Assembly (NCBI RefSeq): GCF_005222705.1
Contig: NZ_STGF01000005.1
Coordinates: 186,001 to 250,000 of the forward strand
Origin: Paenibacillus sp. SY21-1
Lineage (GTDB): Bacteria > Bacillota > Bacilli > Paenibacillales > Paenibacillaceae
DNA: 64,000 nucleotides
Direction of reading: 5' to 3'
A program made the translations under genes and the position numbers. The notes beneath the pieces are model-generated. The model worked only from the letters and a program-made list of their open reading frames with translations. It made no database searches and was not told the origin of the DNA. Below are positions 18,278 through 28,136 of the stretch, piece after piece. Position 1 is the first letter of the stretch. Every line of letters starts with the position of its first letter.

Positions 18278-19570
18278 ATGACAAAGAAAAAATATGTACT
18301 CGTAGGCAGCGGAGGCAGAGCGGAGTTTTTTTATGGGGCGCTTGCAAACGATTTCAGAGATACCTCCGAGCTGCTCGCTTTTTGCGACATTAACCAGACC
18401 CGCATGGATTACGCCAACAAAATCCTTGTAGATAAATATAACTACCACGCGGTACAAACGTATAAATCCCATGAATTCGATAGAATGATCGAGGAGCAGA
18501 AGCCGGATGCGGTTATCGTAACCAGCGTCGATCGCACGCATCATACCTACATTATCCGCGCGATGGAGCTTGGCTGCGATGTGGTTACAGAAAAGCCGAT
18601 GACCGTTGACGAGGACAAATGCCAGGAAATTCTCGATGCCGTCGAGCGTACCGGACGCAATGTGCGGGTTACGTTCAACTATCGTTACGCTCCGCACCAT
18701 ACGAAGGCGAGGGAGCTGATCGCAAGCGGCGCCATCGGCAAAGTGACGAGCGTACACTTCGAGTGGCTGCTCAATACCCAGCACGGAGCGGATTATTTCC
18801 GCAGATGGCACCGCAACAAGAACAACAGCGGCGGGCTGCTTGTCCACAAATCGACGCATCACTTCGACCTTGTTAACTTCTGGATCGGCTCGCAGCCGGA
18901 ATCCGTATTCGCTTACGGCGACCTGCTTTTCTATGGTCGGGAGAATGCCGAAGGCAGAGGCGAAACGCAGTTTTATGAGCGCGCGACCGGAAATCCGATT
19001 GCCGACAACGATCCGTTTGCGCTACAATTGGATAAAAATGAGCATTTGAAAGCGATGTATCTTGATGCCGAGCATGAGGACGGCTACCGCCGCGACCAAA
19101 GCGTATTCGGAGACGGGATCAACATTGAGGACACGATGGGCGTTCTCGTTCGCTACAAGAACAATGCCATTTTGACGTATTCGTTAAACGCTTACTTGCC
19201 ATGGGAAGGCTACCGCATTGCGTTCAACGGCACGAAGGGCCGGATTGAGATGAGCATTGTCGAGAAGTCCTATGTCAATTCAGGCGGCGAGAAAGCGCTT
19301 GAAGGAGCGCTTGAAGGCAAGCATATCGTCGTTTACCCGATGTTCGGCGCGCCTTATGAGGTTGAAGTGGAAGAGGGCGTTGGCGGACATGGCGGCGGCG
19401 ATCCGGTGCTGCTGAACGATTTGTTCGGAGAGCCGGTCGAGGATGAATGGAACCGCGCTGCCAATCACGTAGACGGAGCGCGTTCGATTCTGACCGGCAT
19501 CGCAGCCAATCGTTCAATCCAGACGGGACTTGCCGTGCAAATCAAGGATTTGGTTAAGTTTCACGAATAG
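18278..19570 (+). CDS. Gfo/Idh/MocA-family oxidoreductase (uronate cluster)
   Basis: 430 residues, somewhat longer than the family norm. Rossmann loop VLVGSGGRAEFFYGAL, catalytic TEKPMTVDEDKCQEIL, and GGLLVHKSTHHFDLVNFWIG in the substrate site. The central DxGxH is replaced by HKSTHHFD, a known sub-type. AGGAGGAAATGAA precedes the ATG. It is 21 bases before uxaC, so it probably works in the same uronate pathway, perhaps oxidising or reducing a hexuronate-derived sugar. The AraC gene opposite is the likely regulator. Confidence 0.9.
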   Translation: MTKKKYVLVGSGGRAEFFYGALANDFRDTSELLAFCDINQTRMDYANKILVDKYNYHAVQTYKSHEFDRMIEEQKPDAVIVTSVDRTHHTYIIRAMELGCDVVTEKPMTVDEDKCQEILDAVERTGRNVRVTFNYRYAPHHTKARELIASGAIGKVTSVHFEWLLNTQHGADYFRRWHRNKNNSGGLLVHKSTHHFDLVNFWIGSQPESVFAYGDLLFYGRENAEGRGETQFYERATGNPIADNDPFALQLDKNEHLKAMYLDAEHEDGYRRDQSVFGDGINIEDTMGVLVRYKNNAILTYSLNAYLPWEGYRIAFNGTKGRIEMSIVEKSYVNSGGEKALEGALEGKHIVVYPMFGAPYEVEVEEGVGGHGGGDPVLLNDLFGEPVEDEWNRAANHVDGARSILTGIAANRSIQTGLAVQIKDLVKFHE

Positions 19571-19591
19571 ACTCTGGGGGGAAAAGCTGGA

Positions 19592-20998
<1,407 letters not shown>

Positions 20999-21016
20999 AT
21001 GGCCCAGAAGCGTTTG

Positions 21017-21047
21017 GCCGCCTTCCTGAATCGTTCATGAAGGCGGC
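21017..21047 (+). terminator. Hairpin terminator after uxaC
   Basis: GCCGCCTTC (21017-21025) pairs perfectly with GAAGGCGGC (21039-21047), followed by a pyrimidine-rich but interrupted tail. Likely ends the uxaC transcript. Confidence 0.55.
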
Positions 21048-21151
21048 TGAACGTTTCCTTTCTATAAGGAGGCAACCCGGACGATGCGGAGGGCTGACGA
21101 CTTTGTTGCTCTCAGCTGTAACCGTTTCCTTTGAACGCACATGACATGCGC

Positions 21152-21373
21152 CTACGCTTGCTCGGACCGATAGGACGCCATTAAATATTTCAACATTTGG
21201 GGCGCCGCAACGCTCGCGGCCATGCCAAACATTTCGGAATGGGCCATCTTGCGGCAAAGCATATAGAAGGCTGTGCCCGCGATCAACTCAAAGGCGAGAA
21301 ACTCCTTCCATTTCCAAGCGGGAACAATATAGACGGTAAAAGATGCATCATATTTTTTTTTGCGCGTAAGCAT
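21152..21373 (-). CDS. Small hypothetical protein
   Basis: 73 residues, not recognised. The middle (EFLAFELIAGTAFYMLC) is hydrophobic and could be a single membrane segment; the start is basic (MLTRKKKYD). ACGGGGGTC stands ten bases before the ATG, a usable ribosome site. It lies alone on the minus strand between uxaC and the hydrolase gene. A chance frame cannot be excluded, but composition and ribosome site favour a real gene. Confidence 0.45.
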   Translation of the reverse strand: MLTRKKKYDASFTVYIVPAWKWKEFLAFELIAGTAFYMLCRKMAHSEMFGMAASVAAPQMLKYLMASYRSEQA

Positions 21374-21505
21374 TGCGGTAGACCCCCGTTTCCTGCGGCC
21401 GAGATGGGATTCAACGTAAACATCCTATGCGAAGAGGCTTATCCTCATTCCCAAGGTCGCATGCCGGCAAAGCCAGGACGCGTATAAACAGGAGGATGAA
21501 CAAGC

Positions 21506-22531
21506 ATGTGGAATGGAGACGACTGGTTGGATACGCAATACAAGAAAGCGCTTTCTATTCATCGTAGCAAGGCGCAGGCTGAGCTTGCAAATGAACGTCG
21601 GCCCAGGCTGAAATCGTCGCTGCGCAAGGCAATCGGCTCATTCGATGCCGCTTCGGGCTTTGCCCCCAAGCTTTTGGAGAGCGTACAATGCGAGGGCTAT
21701 CGGCGCGAGCGGGTGGAACTGTCGGCCACACCGGGCCTCACGTTCGCTGCCTATGTGCTGATACCTGACAAAGCGGAAGGACCTCTCCCAGGCGTGCTCG
21801 CGCTGCATGGGCACGGTTATGGCAGCCGAGAAATTGTTGGCCTGCTGCCGGACGGCTCGCCGGATGAGGCGGCTCCGGGCATCCATCAGCATTTTGCGGT
21901 GCAGCTTGTGAAACGCGGAATGATCGTCGTGGCGCCGGATGTCATCGGATTCGGAGAGCGCAGGCTGCAGGCTGATTTGGCGGCGAGCCCGGATGCGGCA
22001 AGCTCCTGCTATCGCTTGTCTACCCAGCTTATGATGCTAGGCAAGACGTTGACGGGTCTTCGCGTGACGGAAGCGCTGCATGCGTTTCATTATTTGGCTT
22101 CTCGGCCGGAGGCCGACCCGAATCGTATCGGCGCCATGGGCTTTTCCGGCGGGGCTCTGATTGCCTACGTATCGGCCGTCATGGAGGCGCGCATTCAGGC
22201 GACGGTGCTGACCGGCTTCGTCAACACATTTAAGGACAGCATTTTTGCCGTTCATCATTGCATCGATAATTATACGCCGGGTTTGCTGGAGCACGCCGAA
22301 TTGCCCGAGCTCGTCGGCTTGATCGCCCCGCGCCCGCTGTTTCTGGAAACGGGGGAGCATGATCCGATATTCCCTGTTGCCGGCTTCCGCAAAGCGGCCG
22401 ATGAGATCCAGAGCATCTACGAATCCGTTGGCGCAGGAAAGCTGGTGGAGACGGATATTTTCCCCGGGGTACATGAAATCAGCGGACGAAGAGCGTACGA
22501 TTGGCTCAAGCTCACTCTTTCATCGCTGTAA
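21506..22531 (+). CDS. Alpha/beta hydrolase of the dienelactone hydrolase / YtaP type
   Basis: 341 residues. The fold shows GVLALHGHGYGSRE (oxyanion region), the nucleophile elbow GAMGFSGGALIAY, Asp in LFLETGEHDPIFPV and His in DIFPGVHEISG, so Ser-Asp-His are all present. Family members include acetyl esterases and B. subtilis YtaP of unknown substrate. AGGAGGATGAACAAGC precedes the ATG. It has no signal peptide and stands alone; in this pectin-rich surrounding an intracellular deacetylase is a reasonable guess, not shown. Confidence 0.85.
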   Translation: MWNGDDWLDTQYKKALSIHRSKAQAELANERRPRLKSSLRKAIGSFDAASGFAPKLLESVQCEGYRRERVELSATPGLTFAAYVLIPDKAEGPLPGVLALHGHGYGSREIVGLLPDGSPDEAAPGIHQHFAVQLVKRGMIVVAPDVIGFGERRLQADLAASPDAASSCYRLSTQLMMLGKTLTGLRVTEALHAFHYLASRPEADPNRIGAMGFSGGALIAYVSAVMEARIQATVLTGFVNTFKDSIFAVHHCIDNYTPGLLEHAELPELVGLIAPRPLFLETGEHDPIFPVAGFRKAADEIQSIYESVGAGKLVETDIFPGVHEISGRRAYDWLKLTLSSL

Positions 22532-22551
22532 CGTGACTCTTTAAACGCAAG

Positions 22552-22656
22552 AAGACCTTTGCTCCAAGCAGGACAGGACCCGCAGAGCGGCACTTTGGTT
22601 AAAGTGCCGCGATCTGACGGGCCACGGTTCAGGCATGGACAAAAAGGTCTTTTTTT
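22552..22656. terminator. Long imperfect hairpin, bidirectional terminator
   Basis: Between two converging genes. Outer arms AAGACCTTT (22552-22560) and AAAGGTCTT (22643-22651) close a roughly 100-base imperfect stem, with a perfect 10-bp hairpin at its tip (GCGGCACTTT/AAAGTGCCGC, 22587-22610) and additional paired blocks between. T-tracts follow on both strands. Confidence 0.7.
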
Positions 22657-22677
22657 GATGCGCATACGGCTTTCTCT

Positions 22678-23883
22678 TTACTTGAAGCTTGACAATACCC
22701 GTGTCAGAATAGCCAGCATTTCGTCAATATGCTCCTTTGTCACGATCAGGGGTGGAACAAGACGGATTGTTGAGGCTCCAAGCGCGTTGATAAGCAATCC
22801 TTCCTGCAGGGCTGCGGCGGCAAGCTCGGCAGCACGGCCTTCAGGCACGTCGAAGGCAAGCAGCAGCCCTTTGCCGCGAATGCCTGAAACCGGGAAACGG
22901 CTTGCAAGCAGTTGCAGGCGTCCCTTCAGATAGCGCCCTTGCTGATCGGCATTCTCAGCCAAATTGCGATCCAGAAGCTCGCCGACGACAGCCAGACCTG
23001 CGGCCATGGCCAGCGGCGCTCCCGTGTACGTTCCGCCCTGATCTCCGGGCTCGAACAGATCATATTTGGCTTTGGTCAGCATAGCAGACAGCGGAAACCC
23101 GCCGCCTATTCCTTTGCCCACGGTCAGAACATCGGGCTCGATACCGTAATGCTCATAAGCAAAAAGCTTGCCGGTGCGGCCCATGCCGGTTTGAATCTCG
23201 TCGACGATCAGCAGCATGCCGTACATATCGCAAATTTTGCGGAGTCCGTACAGATAGGATTCGCTGACGGAGTGGACGCCGCCCTCGCCCTGTACCAGCT
23301 CAAGCATGATCGCGCAGGTCTTATTGGTAACTGCGGCGAAGCAGGCGTCCAGGTCGTTGATCGGCACATGCTTGAAGCCGTCTACTTTGGGCGCGAACAA
23401 CGACTCCCATTGCGGCTTGCCGGAAGCCGACATGGTAGCCAGCGTCCTGCCGTGAAAGCCTCCGGATATCGCAATGATTTCATAGGCTCCGTCCAAATGA
23501 ACAGCCCCGTGCTTGCGGGCGAGCTTGATTGCGCTCTCGTTGGCCTCGGCACCGCTGCTGCCAAAAAACACTTTATCCATGCAGCTGATGCGTGTCAGCA
23601 ATTCGGCGAATGCAATCATCGGCTGATTGTGGAAGCCCGGACTGGCGTGAACGAGCGTGGCCGCTTGACGAGTCAGCGCATCGGCCAAAACCTTGGGGCT
23701 ATGCCCCAAGCTGGCGACAGCCCAGCCGCCGACAAAATCAAGATATCGCTTTCCCTCCATATCCCATAAATACATGCCTTCTCCGCGCTCTATCACCATA
23801 TTCGGCCGATTAGCGGTGAATAACACCGATTGCTCGGCTTTTGCGAGCCAATCATTTGTCTTTGTTTTTTCCATCTGAAGCAT
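22678..23883 (-). CDS. argD: Acetylornithine/ornithine-type aminotransferase (ArgD-like)
   Basis: 401 residues, class III PLP aminotransferase of normal length. FGSSGAEANESAIKLAR binds the cofactor phosphate, GGFHGRTLATMSASG, LVQGEGGVH, IVDEIQTGMGRTGKLFAYE with the PLP-binding Asp, and DVLTVGKGIGGGFPLSAM with the Schiff-base Lys are intact. ArgD makes N-acetylornithine; related enzymes act on ornithine or gamma-aminobutyrate. The gene has no arginine neighbours here, but an arginine-box-like operator overlaps its -35 region, which favours the arginine assignment. GGGAGG lies six bases before the ATG at 23883. Confidence 0.82.
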   Translation of the reverse strand: MLQMEKTKTNDWLAKAEQSVLFTANRPNMVIERGEGMYLWDMEGKRYLDFVGGWAVASLGHSPKVLADALTRQAATLVHASPGFHNQPMIAFAELLTRISCMDKVFFGSSGAEANESAIKLARKHGAVHLDGAYEIIAISGGFHGRTLATMSASGKPQWESLFAPKVDGFKHVPINDLDACFAAVTNKTCAIMLELVQGEGGVHSVSESYLYGLRKICDMYGMLLIVDEIQTGMGRTGKLFAYEHYGIEPDVLTVGKGIGGGFPLSAMLTKAKYDLFEPGDQGGTYTGAPLAMAAGLAVVGELLDRNLAENADQQGRYLKGRLQLLASRFPVSGIRGKGLLLAFDVPEGRAAELAAAALQEGLLINALGASTIRLVPPLIVTKEHIDEMLAILTRVLSSFK

Positions 23884-23916
23884 GTCGCACCTCCCGGTTA
23901 TTCAATTGATTGTATA

Positions 23917-23945
23917 AATATACAGTATGAAGAATAAAAATTCAA
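23917..23945 (-). promoter_or_regulatory. Promoter of the argD-like gene
   Basis: On the minus strand TTGAAT (23940-23945), 17-base spacer, TATATT (23917-23922), about 33 bases before the start codon. The -35 element is embedded in the arginine box. Confidence 0.6.
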
Positions 23946-23946
23946 T
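23930..23946. promoter_or_regulatory. Arginine box (ArgR/AhrC operator)
   Basis: AGAATAAAAATTCAAT reproduces the core of the B. subtilis ARG box (TGAATAAAAATTCAAG) with very few changes. A second related half (GAATTCAAT) follows at 23951-23959. It covers the -35 element, so ArgR with arginine would block transcription. Confidence 0.6.
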
Positions 23947-24234
23947 ATTCGAATTCAATAACGTTGAAAAATGAAAATACGTGATACATAGGCGCAGCAA
24001 CGCAAGCGGACGTATCGCGAGGATGGCAGGATGTACGGCATATTCCCGCGATGCTACCTTTTAAAATCATTGTTTTTGTTAAAAGATTGTTGTTTTGATC
24101 AAAGACGTCCGGCCGCTTCCCGCTTACGATAAAAGAGGGTCGATGATCGTTCGAAACCGATTGCTTCGAGATGCGGCAAAGCTCATAATAAGAAGAAAAT
24201 GAAGCTGGCCGCAAGCAGCCGGAGGTCGTTGTAA

Positions 24235-25155
24235 ATGGATATGGATAAGTTGAATACGCTTTCTCCTTACGTTCGCGCGGTGAAAATAGCGGAGTCTACC
24301 TCCTTGGCGGGGGAATGGCTGGATTACGATCATGTGTTCACATACATCGAGCAGGGAGAAGCCCTATTTGTGCTGAACGGAGTTGCCTATCGGGTGGCGG
24401 AGGGGGATGTTGTACTCATGCCCCCGTACATGCCGCATATTATCCGTTCCGTCTCGGACCGGCCATTGATTCAGTATATTGTCCATTTCGACTGTCACTT
24501 TAGCGAAGCGCGCAGCAAATGGACGGAGCTTGGCAGCCAGCATGCCCCGCAGAGCTTCGTTCCGCAGGAAGAAAAGCTGTTCGACGGCTGCAGCCCGATT
24601 GCCCATATTCGGAGAAGCGACCGAATCGAGCTGACCAAAGGATTTCTACGCATGCAAAAGGAGCATGTGGAGCAGAGGCCGTTTCACGCCGTTGCGCTAA
24701 AGGCCGGAGCGTTGACGCTGCTTGCGCTTTTTTTGCGCAATTTGGGAAAAGAGCCGACCATAGCGGCACCCGCGTCAAGCGGATGGCCGATCATTGAAAA
24801 GTGCATCACGATCATGCGCGAACAATCGGCAGATCCGTTATTAAGCAACAAGTCGATTAGCAGTCAGGCGGGTATTTCAACAAGCCATATGATCTATTTG
24901 TTCCAGAAAGAGCTGGGGGTCACCGTTCATAAATATTTGACGCATGTGCGCATCCAGCGGGCCAAGCAAAAAATGCTGAACCGCACCAGCACCTTGACTC
25001 AAATTGCCGAGCAGACGGGTTTTTCCAGCATTCACCATTTTAGCCGCACCTTTAAGTCGATGGCCGGCATGACCGCAAGCGAATTTATGGCAGCTCACCA
25101 TCCGGCAAAACCGGAAATGAACATTCGAAAGGAAGAGGATTCCCATGAACCTTAG
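24235..25155 (+). CDS. AraC-family transcriptional regulator (cupin sensor)
   Basis: 306 residues: an N-terminal cupin (YIEQGEALFVLNGVAYRVAE) and C-terminal helix-turn-helix pair (SNKSISSQAGISTSHMIYLF and LTQIAEQTGFSSIHHFSRTF). GGAGGTCGTTGTAA precedes the ATG. Its end overlaps the dehydrogenase gene at 25145 by 11 bases, so the two are translationally coupled and the regulator is probably specific for that pathway. Confidence 0.92.
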   Translation: MDMDKLNTLSPYVRAVKIAESTSLAGEWLDYDHVFTYIEQGEALFVLNGVAYRVAEGDVVLMPPYMPHIIRSVSDRPLIQYIVHFDCHFSEARSKWTELGSQHAPQSFVPQEEKLFDGCSPIAHIRRSDRIELTKGFLRMQKEHVEQRPFHAVALKAGALTLLALFLRNLGKEPTIAAPASSGWPIIEKCITIMREQSADPLLSNKSISSQAGISTSHMIYLFQKELGVTVHKYLTHVRIQRAKQKMLNRTSTLTQIAEQTGFSSIHHFSRTFKSMAGMTASEFMAAHHPAKPEMNIRKEEDSHEP

Positions 25156-26164
25156 CATGCGTAATGAACAAATCGTGTTTACGGCTCCCTGGCAAGCGGA
25201 ACTGCAGCGGATAGAGCAGCGACGGGAGCCGCTAGCCCCGGGCTACGCGCTCGTTCAAAAGCGCTTTACGCTCATTAGCCCCGGCACGGAGCTGGCTTGC
25301 TTGTCCGGAGGAGAGGCATGGTTTTCCATGCCGGGCATACCGGGTTATGCGGCCGTAAGCGAGGTCGTCGAAATTGGCGAAAACGAGGCGGGCATCGCTG
25401 CCGGCGATCTGGTTTTCCATTACGGCAAGCATGTTCGTTATGAAACGGTGCCGACCTCGGGCGTATTCATAAAAATTCCGTCCGAACTTGATCCGCGGCT
25501 GGCGCCGTTCACGCGCATGGCTACCGTCGCAATGACCGCGATTCGCGTGTCTTCGATCGAGCTTGGAGATACAGTCGCCGTGACAGGGCTTGGCTTGATC
25601 GGAAACATGGCGGCACAGCTCGCAGCCTTGCAGGGCGCAAAAGTGATCGGCGTTGATTTATCCGAGCAGCGGATGAGGCTTGCCGAGCAATGCGGTCTGG
25701 CGCTCCCGCTGCATGGCGGGGATGAAAATATTAAGGATGCCATTAAAGCGGCGACCGGAGGCGTTGGGGTAGCCGCGCTAATCGAGGCGACAGGCGTGCC
25801 TAAGGTAGCGGTGGACGGCTTGCCATGGATCGCTCCGTTCGGAGAGCTGATCTTCCTTGGCAGTCCACGGGGCGAATATCAGACGAATGTCACCGATGTG
25901 TTTAATTACAGCCATCTGATCGGCCGCGGCTGCATTACCTTCAAAGGCGCGCATGAATGGAGATTCCCGGTCGAGCCGGACAAATTCGTCAAGCATTCGC
26001 TGGTCCGCAATTCCCGTGTCGTGTTCGAGCTGATCGCAAGCGGCAAGCTGCGAATCGAGCCGCTTATCAGCCATACGCTAAAGCCGGAGGATGCGGCGCA
26101 GGCTTACGACGGTCTGCGAAGCCGCAAAGACGATTATACAGGCGTGCTGTTTGATTGGTCTTAG
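25145..26164 (+). CDS. Medium-chain (zinc-type) alcohol/polyol dehydrogenase, likely zinc-free
   Basis: 339 residues of the MDR superfamily. The N-terminal GroES-like domain contains LISPGTELACLSG and IPGYAAVSEVVEIG, and the Rossmann loop VAVTGLGLIGNMAAQLAAL with DLSEQ binds NAD(P). The usual catalytic Cys/His zinc ligands (GHE motif) and the structural four-Cys loop are absent, as in the ISPGTE subfamily, so it may be a zinc-independent reductase. AAAGGAAGAGG precedes the ATG. It is coupled to the upstream AraC gene and followed by a strong terminator. Substrate unknown, perhaps a sugar or sugar acid. Confidence 0.87.
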   Translation: MNLSMRNEQIVFTAPWQAELQRIEQRREPLAPGYALVQKRFTLISPGTELACLSGGEAWFSMPGIPGYAAVSEVVEIGENEAGIAAGDLVFHYGKHVRYETVPTSGVFIKIPSELDPRLAPFTRMATVAMTAIRVSSIELGDTVAVTGLGLIGNMAAQLAALQGAKVIGVDLSEQRMRLAEQCGLALPLHGGDENIKDAIKAATGGVGVAALIEATGVPKVAVDGLPWIAPFGELIFLGSPRGEYQTNVTDVFNYSHLIGRGCITFKGAHEWRFPVEPDKFVKHSLVRNSRVVFELIASGKLRIEPLISHTLKPEDAAQAYDGLRSRKDDYTGVLFDWS

Positions 26165-26183
26165 AGGGTCAGCAAAAAAAGCG

Positions 26184-26214
26184 AAGAACTGCGCGAATGC
26201 GCGGTTCTTTTTTT
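26184..26214 (+). terminator. Rho-independent terminator after the dehydrogenase
   Basis: AAGAACTGCGC pairs with GCGCGGTTCTT (one G-U) around a GAAT tetraloop, followed by a T-run. Confidence 0.9.
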
Positions 26215-26475
26215 GAAATAGAAGAATCTTTAGGGTTCGCACTTACAATCGGCTGCTAAGAGGCGCAATAGAAACGTAATGAGAGTTTGAAATGATTATG
26301 GTAGGATAAGGGATAAGTGGAGCGCGTGGACAAAAACGGAAGCGTGACAGGGGCCGACCGGCGACCGCAACATAATTCAGGCTGCGATTTCAGCAGGAAT
26401 TGATGTACATATTGCAAATAACGACGGTGGACTGGATTGAAAATGATTCTGCAGCCTCAAAGAGGGGAGAAGCAA
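26215..26475. other. Gene-free stretch
   Basis: After the terminator no coding frame, repeat or promoter can be supported up to the SDR remnant. Confidence 0.5.
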
Positions 26476-26778
26476 ATGGGGAGAACCGCGTTCGTATCGG
26501 GGGCAGACCGGAGGCTGGGACTTGCGCTGGCCGAGGCGCTGCTGAAGAGAAGATACTGTGTATTCGCCGGACATTTGCATGCCGTATCGCAAGAGTTGAA
26601 AGCGCTCCAGTACGCATACGGAGAGCGGCTGAAGCTGCTGAGGCTGGACGCCCAAGCGACATTGACGCCTGCGGAATCGGCCGAAGCGATTCTGCAATTA
26701 GCGGAGCAAAAGCTGAGCGCTGCCGATGCGGGCGAATGCGAATATATGGATGATGCGGGACAACCGCTTAGCTGGTAG
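26476..26778 (+). pseudogene. SDR gene with in-frame internal deletion
   Basis: 100 residues. The first 50 or so are the start of a short-chain dehydrogenase (TAFVSGADRRLGLALAEALL, where the TGxxxGxG loop is altered to SGADRRLG), up to LLRLDAQ, the position of the LPLDVT strand in the SDR at 13231. The frame then jumps straight to an SDR tail (ESAEAILQLAEQKL and MDDAGQPLSW) that matches the last 30 residues of that same paralogue (ESAAGILDLAE, VDHSGKAMPL). About 130 residues with the catalytic Ser/Tyr/Lys are missing. GGGGAG precedes the ATG, so it may still be translated, but it cannot be an active SDR. Confidence 0.7.
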
Positions 26779-26844
26779 GATGCCGTAGTTTAATGGTTTT
26801 CTCATGGGAAGATCCACTATTTAACAGGAGGCAGGTGAGAGGAT

Positions 26845-27858
26845 ATGACGGATTTGCGTCCATTCCTAGCTCGTGTAAAAGAAACGCTGGACGCGCATCG
26901 GTTTGATGCCTCAAAGCGAGTTTACGCCAGAAAGGCGGCCCAGCTTGAAGCCGGATGCCGCTATGACGATGTGTACGGGACGGCGGATGCCGCCATTATT
27001 TTGTATACGCTGGACGAGCTGCCGCAGCAGCAGGCGGAGCGCGGGCTCTGGATCGACGCTCTGCAGCGGCATCAGGCTGCTGACTCAGGCGTATTCGCCG
27101 GACAGGGACACAACGACATTCACAGCACGGCGTTTGCGCTGTCCGCGCTGGAGCTGTTCAATGTCAAGGCGCAGCATCCGCTCGGCTGGCTGGACAGCTT
27201 CAAGGACGAGGCGGAAATGCTCAGCCTGCTTGAAAGTCTGGATTGGCAAGGCCAGCCGTGGGGCGAATCGCTCAAGGGAGCAGGCCTATATGCGTGTATG
27301 GTGCTGTCCGGCTCGGTTGATGAGCGGTGGGAAAGGGTCTACTTCGACTGGCTCAATCGGAATGCCGATTCGCAGACAGGATTATGGCGCAGGGGCTGCG
27401 TAAAAAACGAGGATGGGAGCGCGGCTGGGGCGCCGCTTTTTCATCATATTGCAGGCAGCTTTCACTATTTGTTTAATTTGGCTTACCGGAAAGAGCCGAT
27501 TCCATATGGGGAGAACATGCTGGATACCTGCCTTGAGCTTTATAACAGCGGGGGGCTGGAGCTGCCGGATTCGCCGTTTACCTTTGTTTATGTGGATTGG
27601 GTGTATACGCTTCTATGCGGCATGCGGCAGCATCCGGCCTACCGGAGGGCAGAATGCGAAGCCGCCGTCAAAGGCTCCACGGCTGCGTTTATCGAGGCGC
27701 TTGCCGCTTGCGGAGCCGATAACGAGCTGCAGATCGACGACCTGCATGCCCTGTGCGGCGCGGTATGCGGGCTGGCCGTTATTCAGCAGGCGCTGCCCGA
27801 GCTGGTCCAGACCGGGAAGCCGCTGCAGGCGGTGCTTGACCGCAGGCCGTTTCTGTAG
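26845..27858 (+). CDS. Uncharacterised alpha-helical toroid-like protein
   Basis: 337 residues, no family assigned with confidence. The helix-rich pattern with repeated aromatic/small motifs (VYGTADAAIILYTLDELP, HSTAFALSALELF, HHIAGSFHYLFNL, FVYVDWVYTLLCGM) suggests an (alpha/alpha) barrel as in glycosidase-like or terpene-cyclase-like proteins; no catalytic signature could be identified. GGAGGCAGGTGAGAGG lies before the ATG. No signal peptide or membrane segment. It follows the SDR remnant by 66 bases. Candidates are a carbohydrate-processing enzyme or a cyclase-like protein; neither is shown. Confidence 0.75.
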   Translation: MTDLRPFLARVKETLDAHRFDASKRVYARKAAQLEAGCRYDDVYGTADAAIILYTLDELPQQQAERGLWIDALQRHQAADSGVFAGQGHNDIHSTAFALSALELFNVKAQHPLGWLDSFKDEAEMLSLLESLDWQGQPWGESLKGAGLYACMVLSGSVDERWERVYFDWLNRNADSQTGLWRRGCVKNEDGSAAGAPLFHHIAGSFHYLFNLAYRKEPIPYGENMLDTCLELYNSGGLELPDSPFTFVYVDWVYTLLCGMRQHPAYRRAECEAAVKGSTAAFIEALAACGADNELQIDDLHALCGAVCGLAVIQQALPELVQTGKPLQAVLDRRPFL

Positions 27859-27925
27859 AGGGCGTGCCTGTTCGCCTTTTATGTGCAGAGAGAACCGCTT
27901 ACTATGAGCGTTAATAGATTTCTTA

Positions 27926-27954
27926 TTGCCAACGAGACAAGCTTGGGCTATAGT
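27926..27954 (+). promoter_or_regulatory. Promoter of the thiamin operon
   Basis: TTGCCA (27926-27931), 17-base spacer, TATAGT (27949-27954), each one base from consensus, placing the transcript start shortly before the TPP riboswitch. Confidence 0.7.
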
Positions 27955-27970
27955 TATTTTAACTTTATAT

Positions 27971-28060
27971 GAACTACGGGTGCTGGATGAAGTCCGGCTG
28001 AGATTGGGGCCTGTTGCCCCTGACCGTTAATCTGAACCAGGTAATGCTGGCGTAGAGAAC
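27971..28060 (+). ncRNA. TPP (THI-box) riboswitch
   Basis: Contains the conserved THI-box elements in order: GGGTGCT, GGCTGAGA, a variable stem, CTGAACCAGGTAATGCTGGCG and TAGAGAA. Thiamin pyrophosphate binding is expected to favour the terminator just downstream and shut off the salvage/biosynthesis operon. Confidence 0.95.
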
Positions 28061-28072
28061 GTATCGAATCGT

Positions 28073-28104
28073 AACCATTCGTGTATTCTCGAATGGTTTT
28101 TTTC
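28073..28104 (+). terminator. Terminator of the TPP riboswitch
   Basis: AACCATTCG and CGAATGGTT form a perfect 9-bp stem with an eight-base loop, followed by a T-run. It is the expression platform of the riboswitch: formed when TPP is bound. Confidence 0.85.
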
Positions 28105-28136
28105 TATTTTTTTCCTCAAAACGATGCTGTCGCCCA

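Larger units (their letters stand above)
23884..24234. other. Divergent intergenic region, argD-like / AraC
   Basis: Holds the argD-like promoter and arginine box near its left end. The rest is A/T-rich on the right (24061-24105) with two loosely similar ATTGTT-rich segments 17 bases apart that could bind the AraC protein encoded next. No gene seen. Confidence 0.5.
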
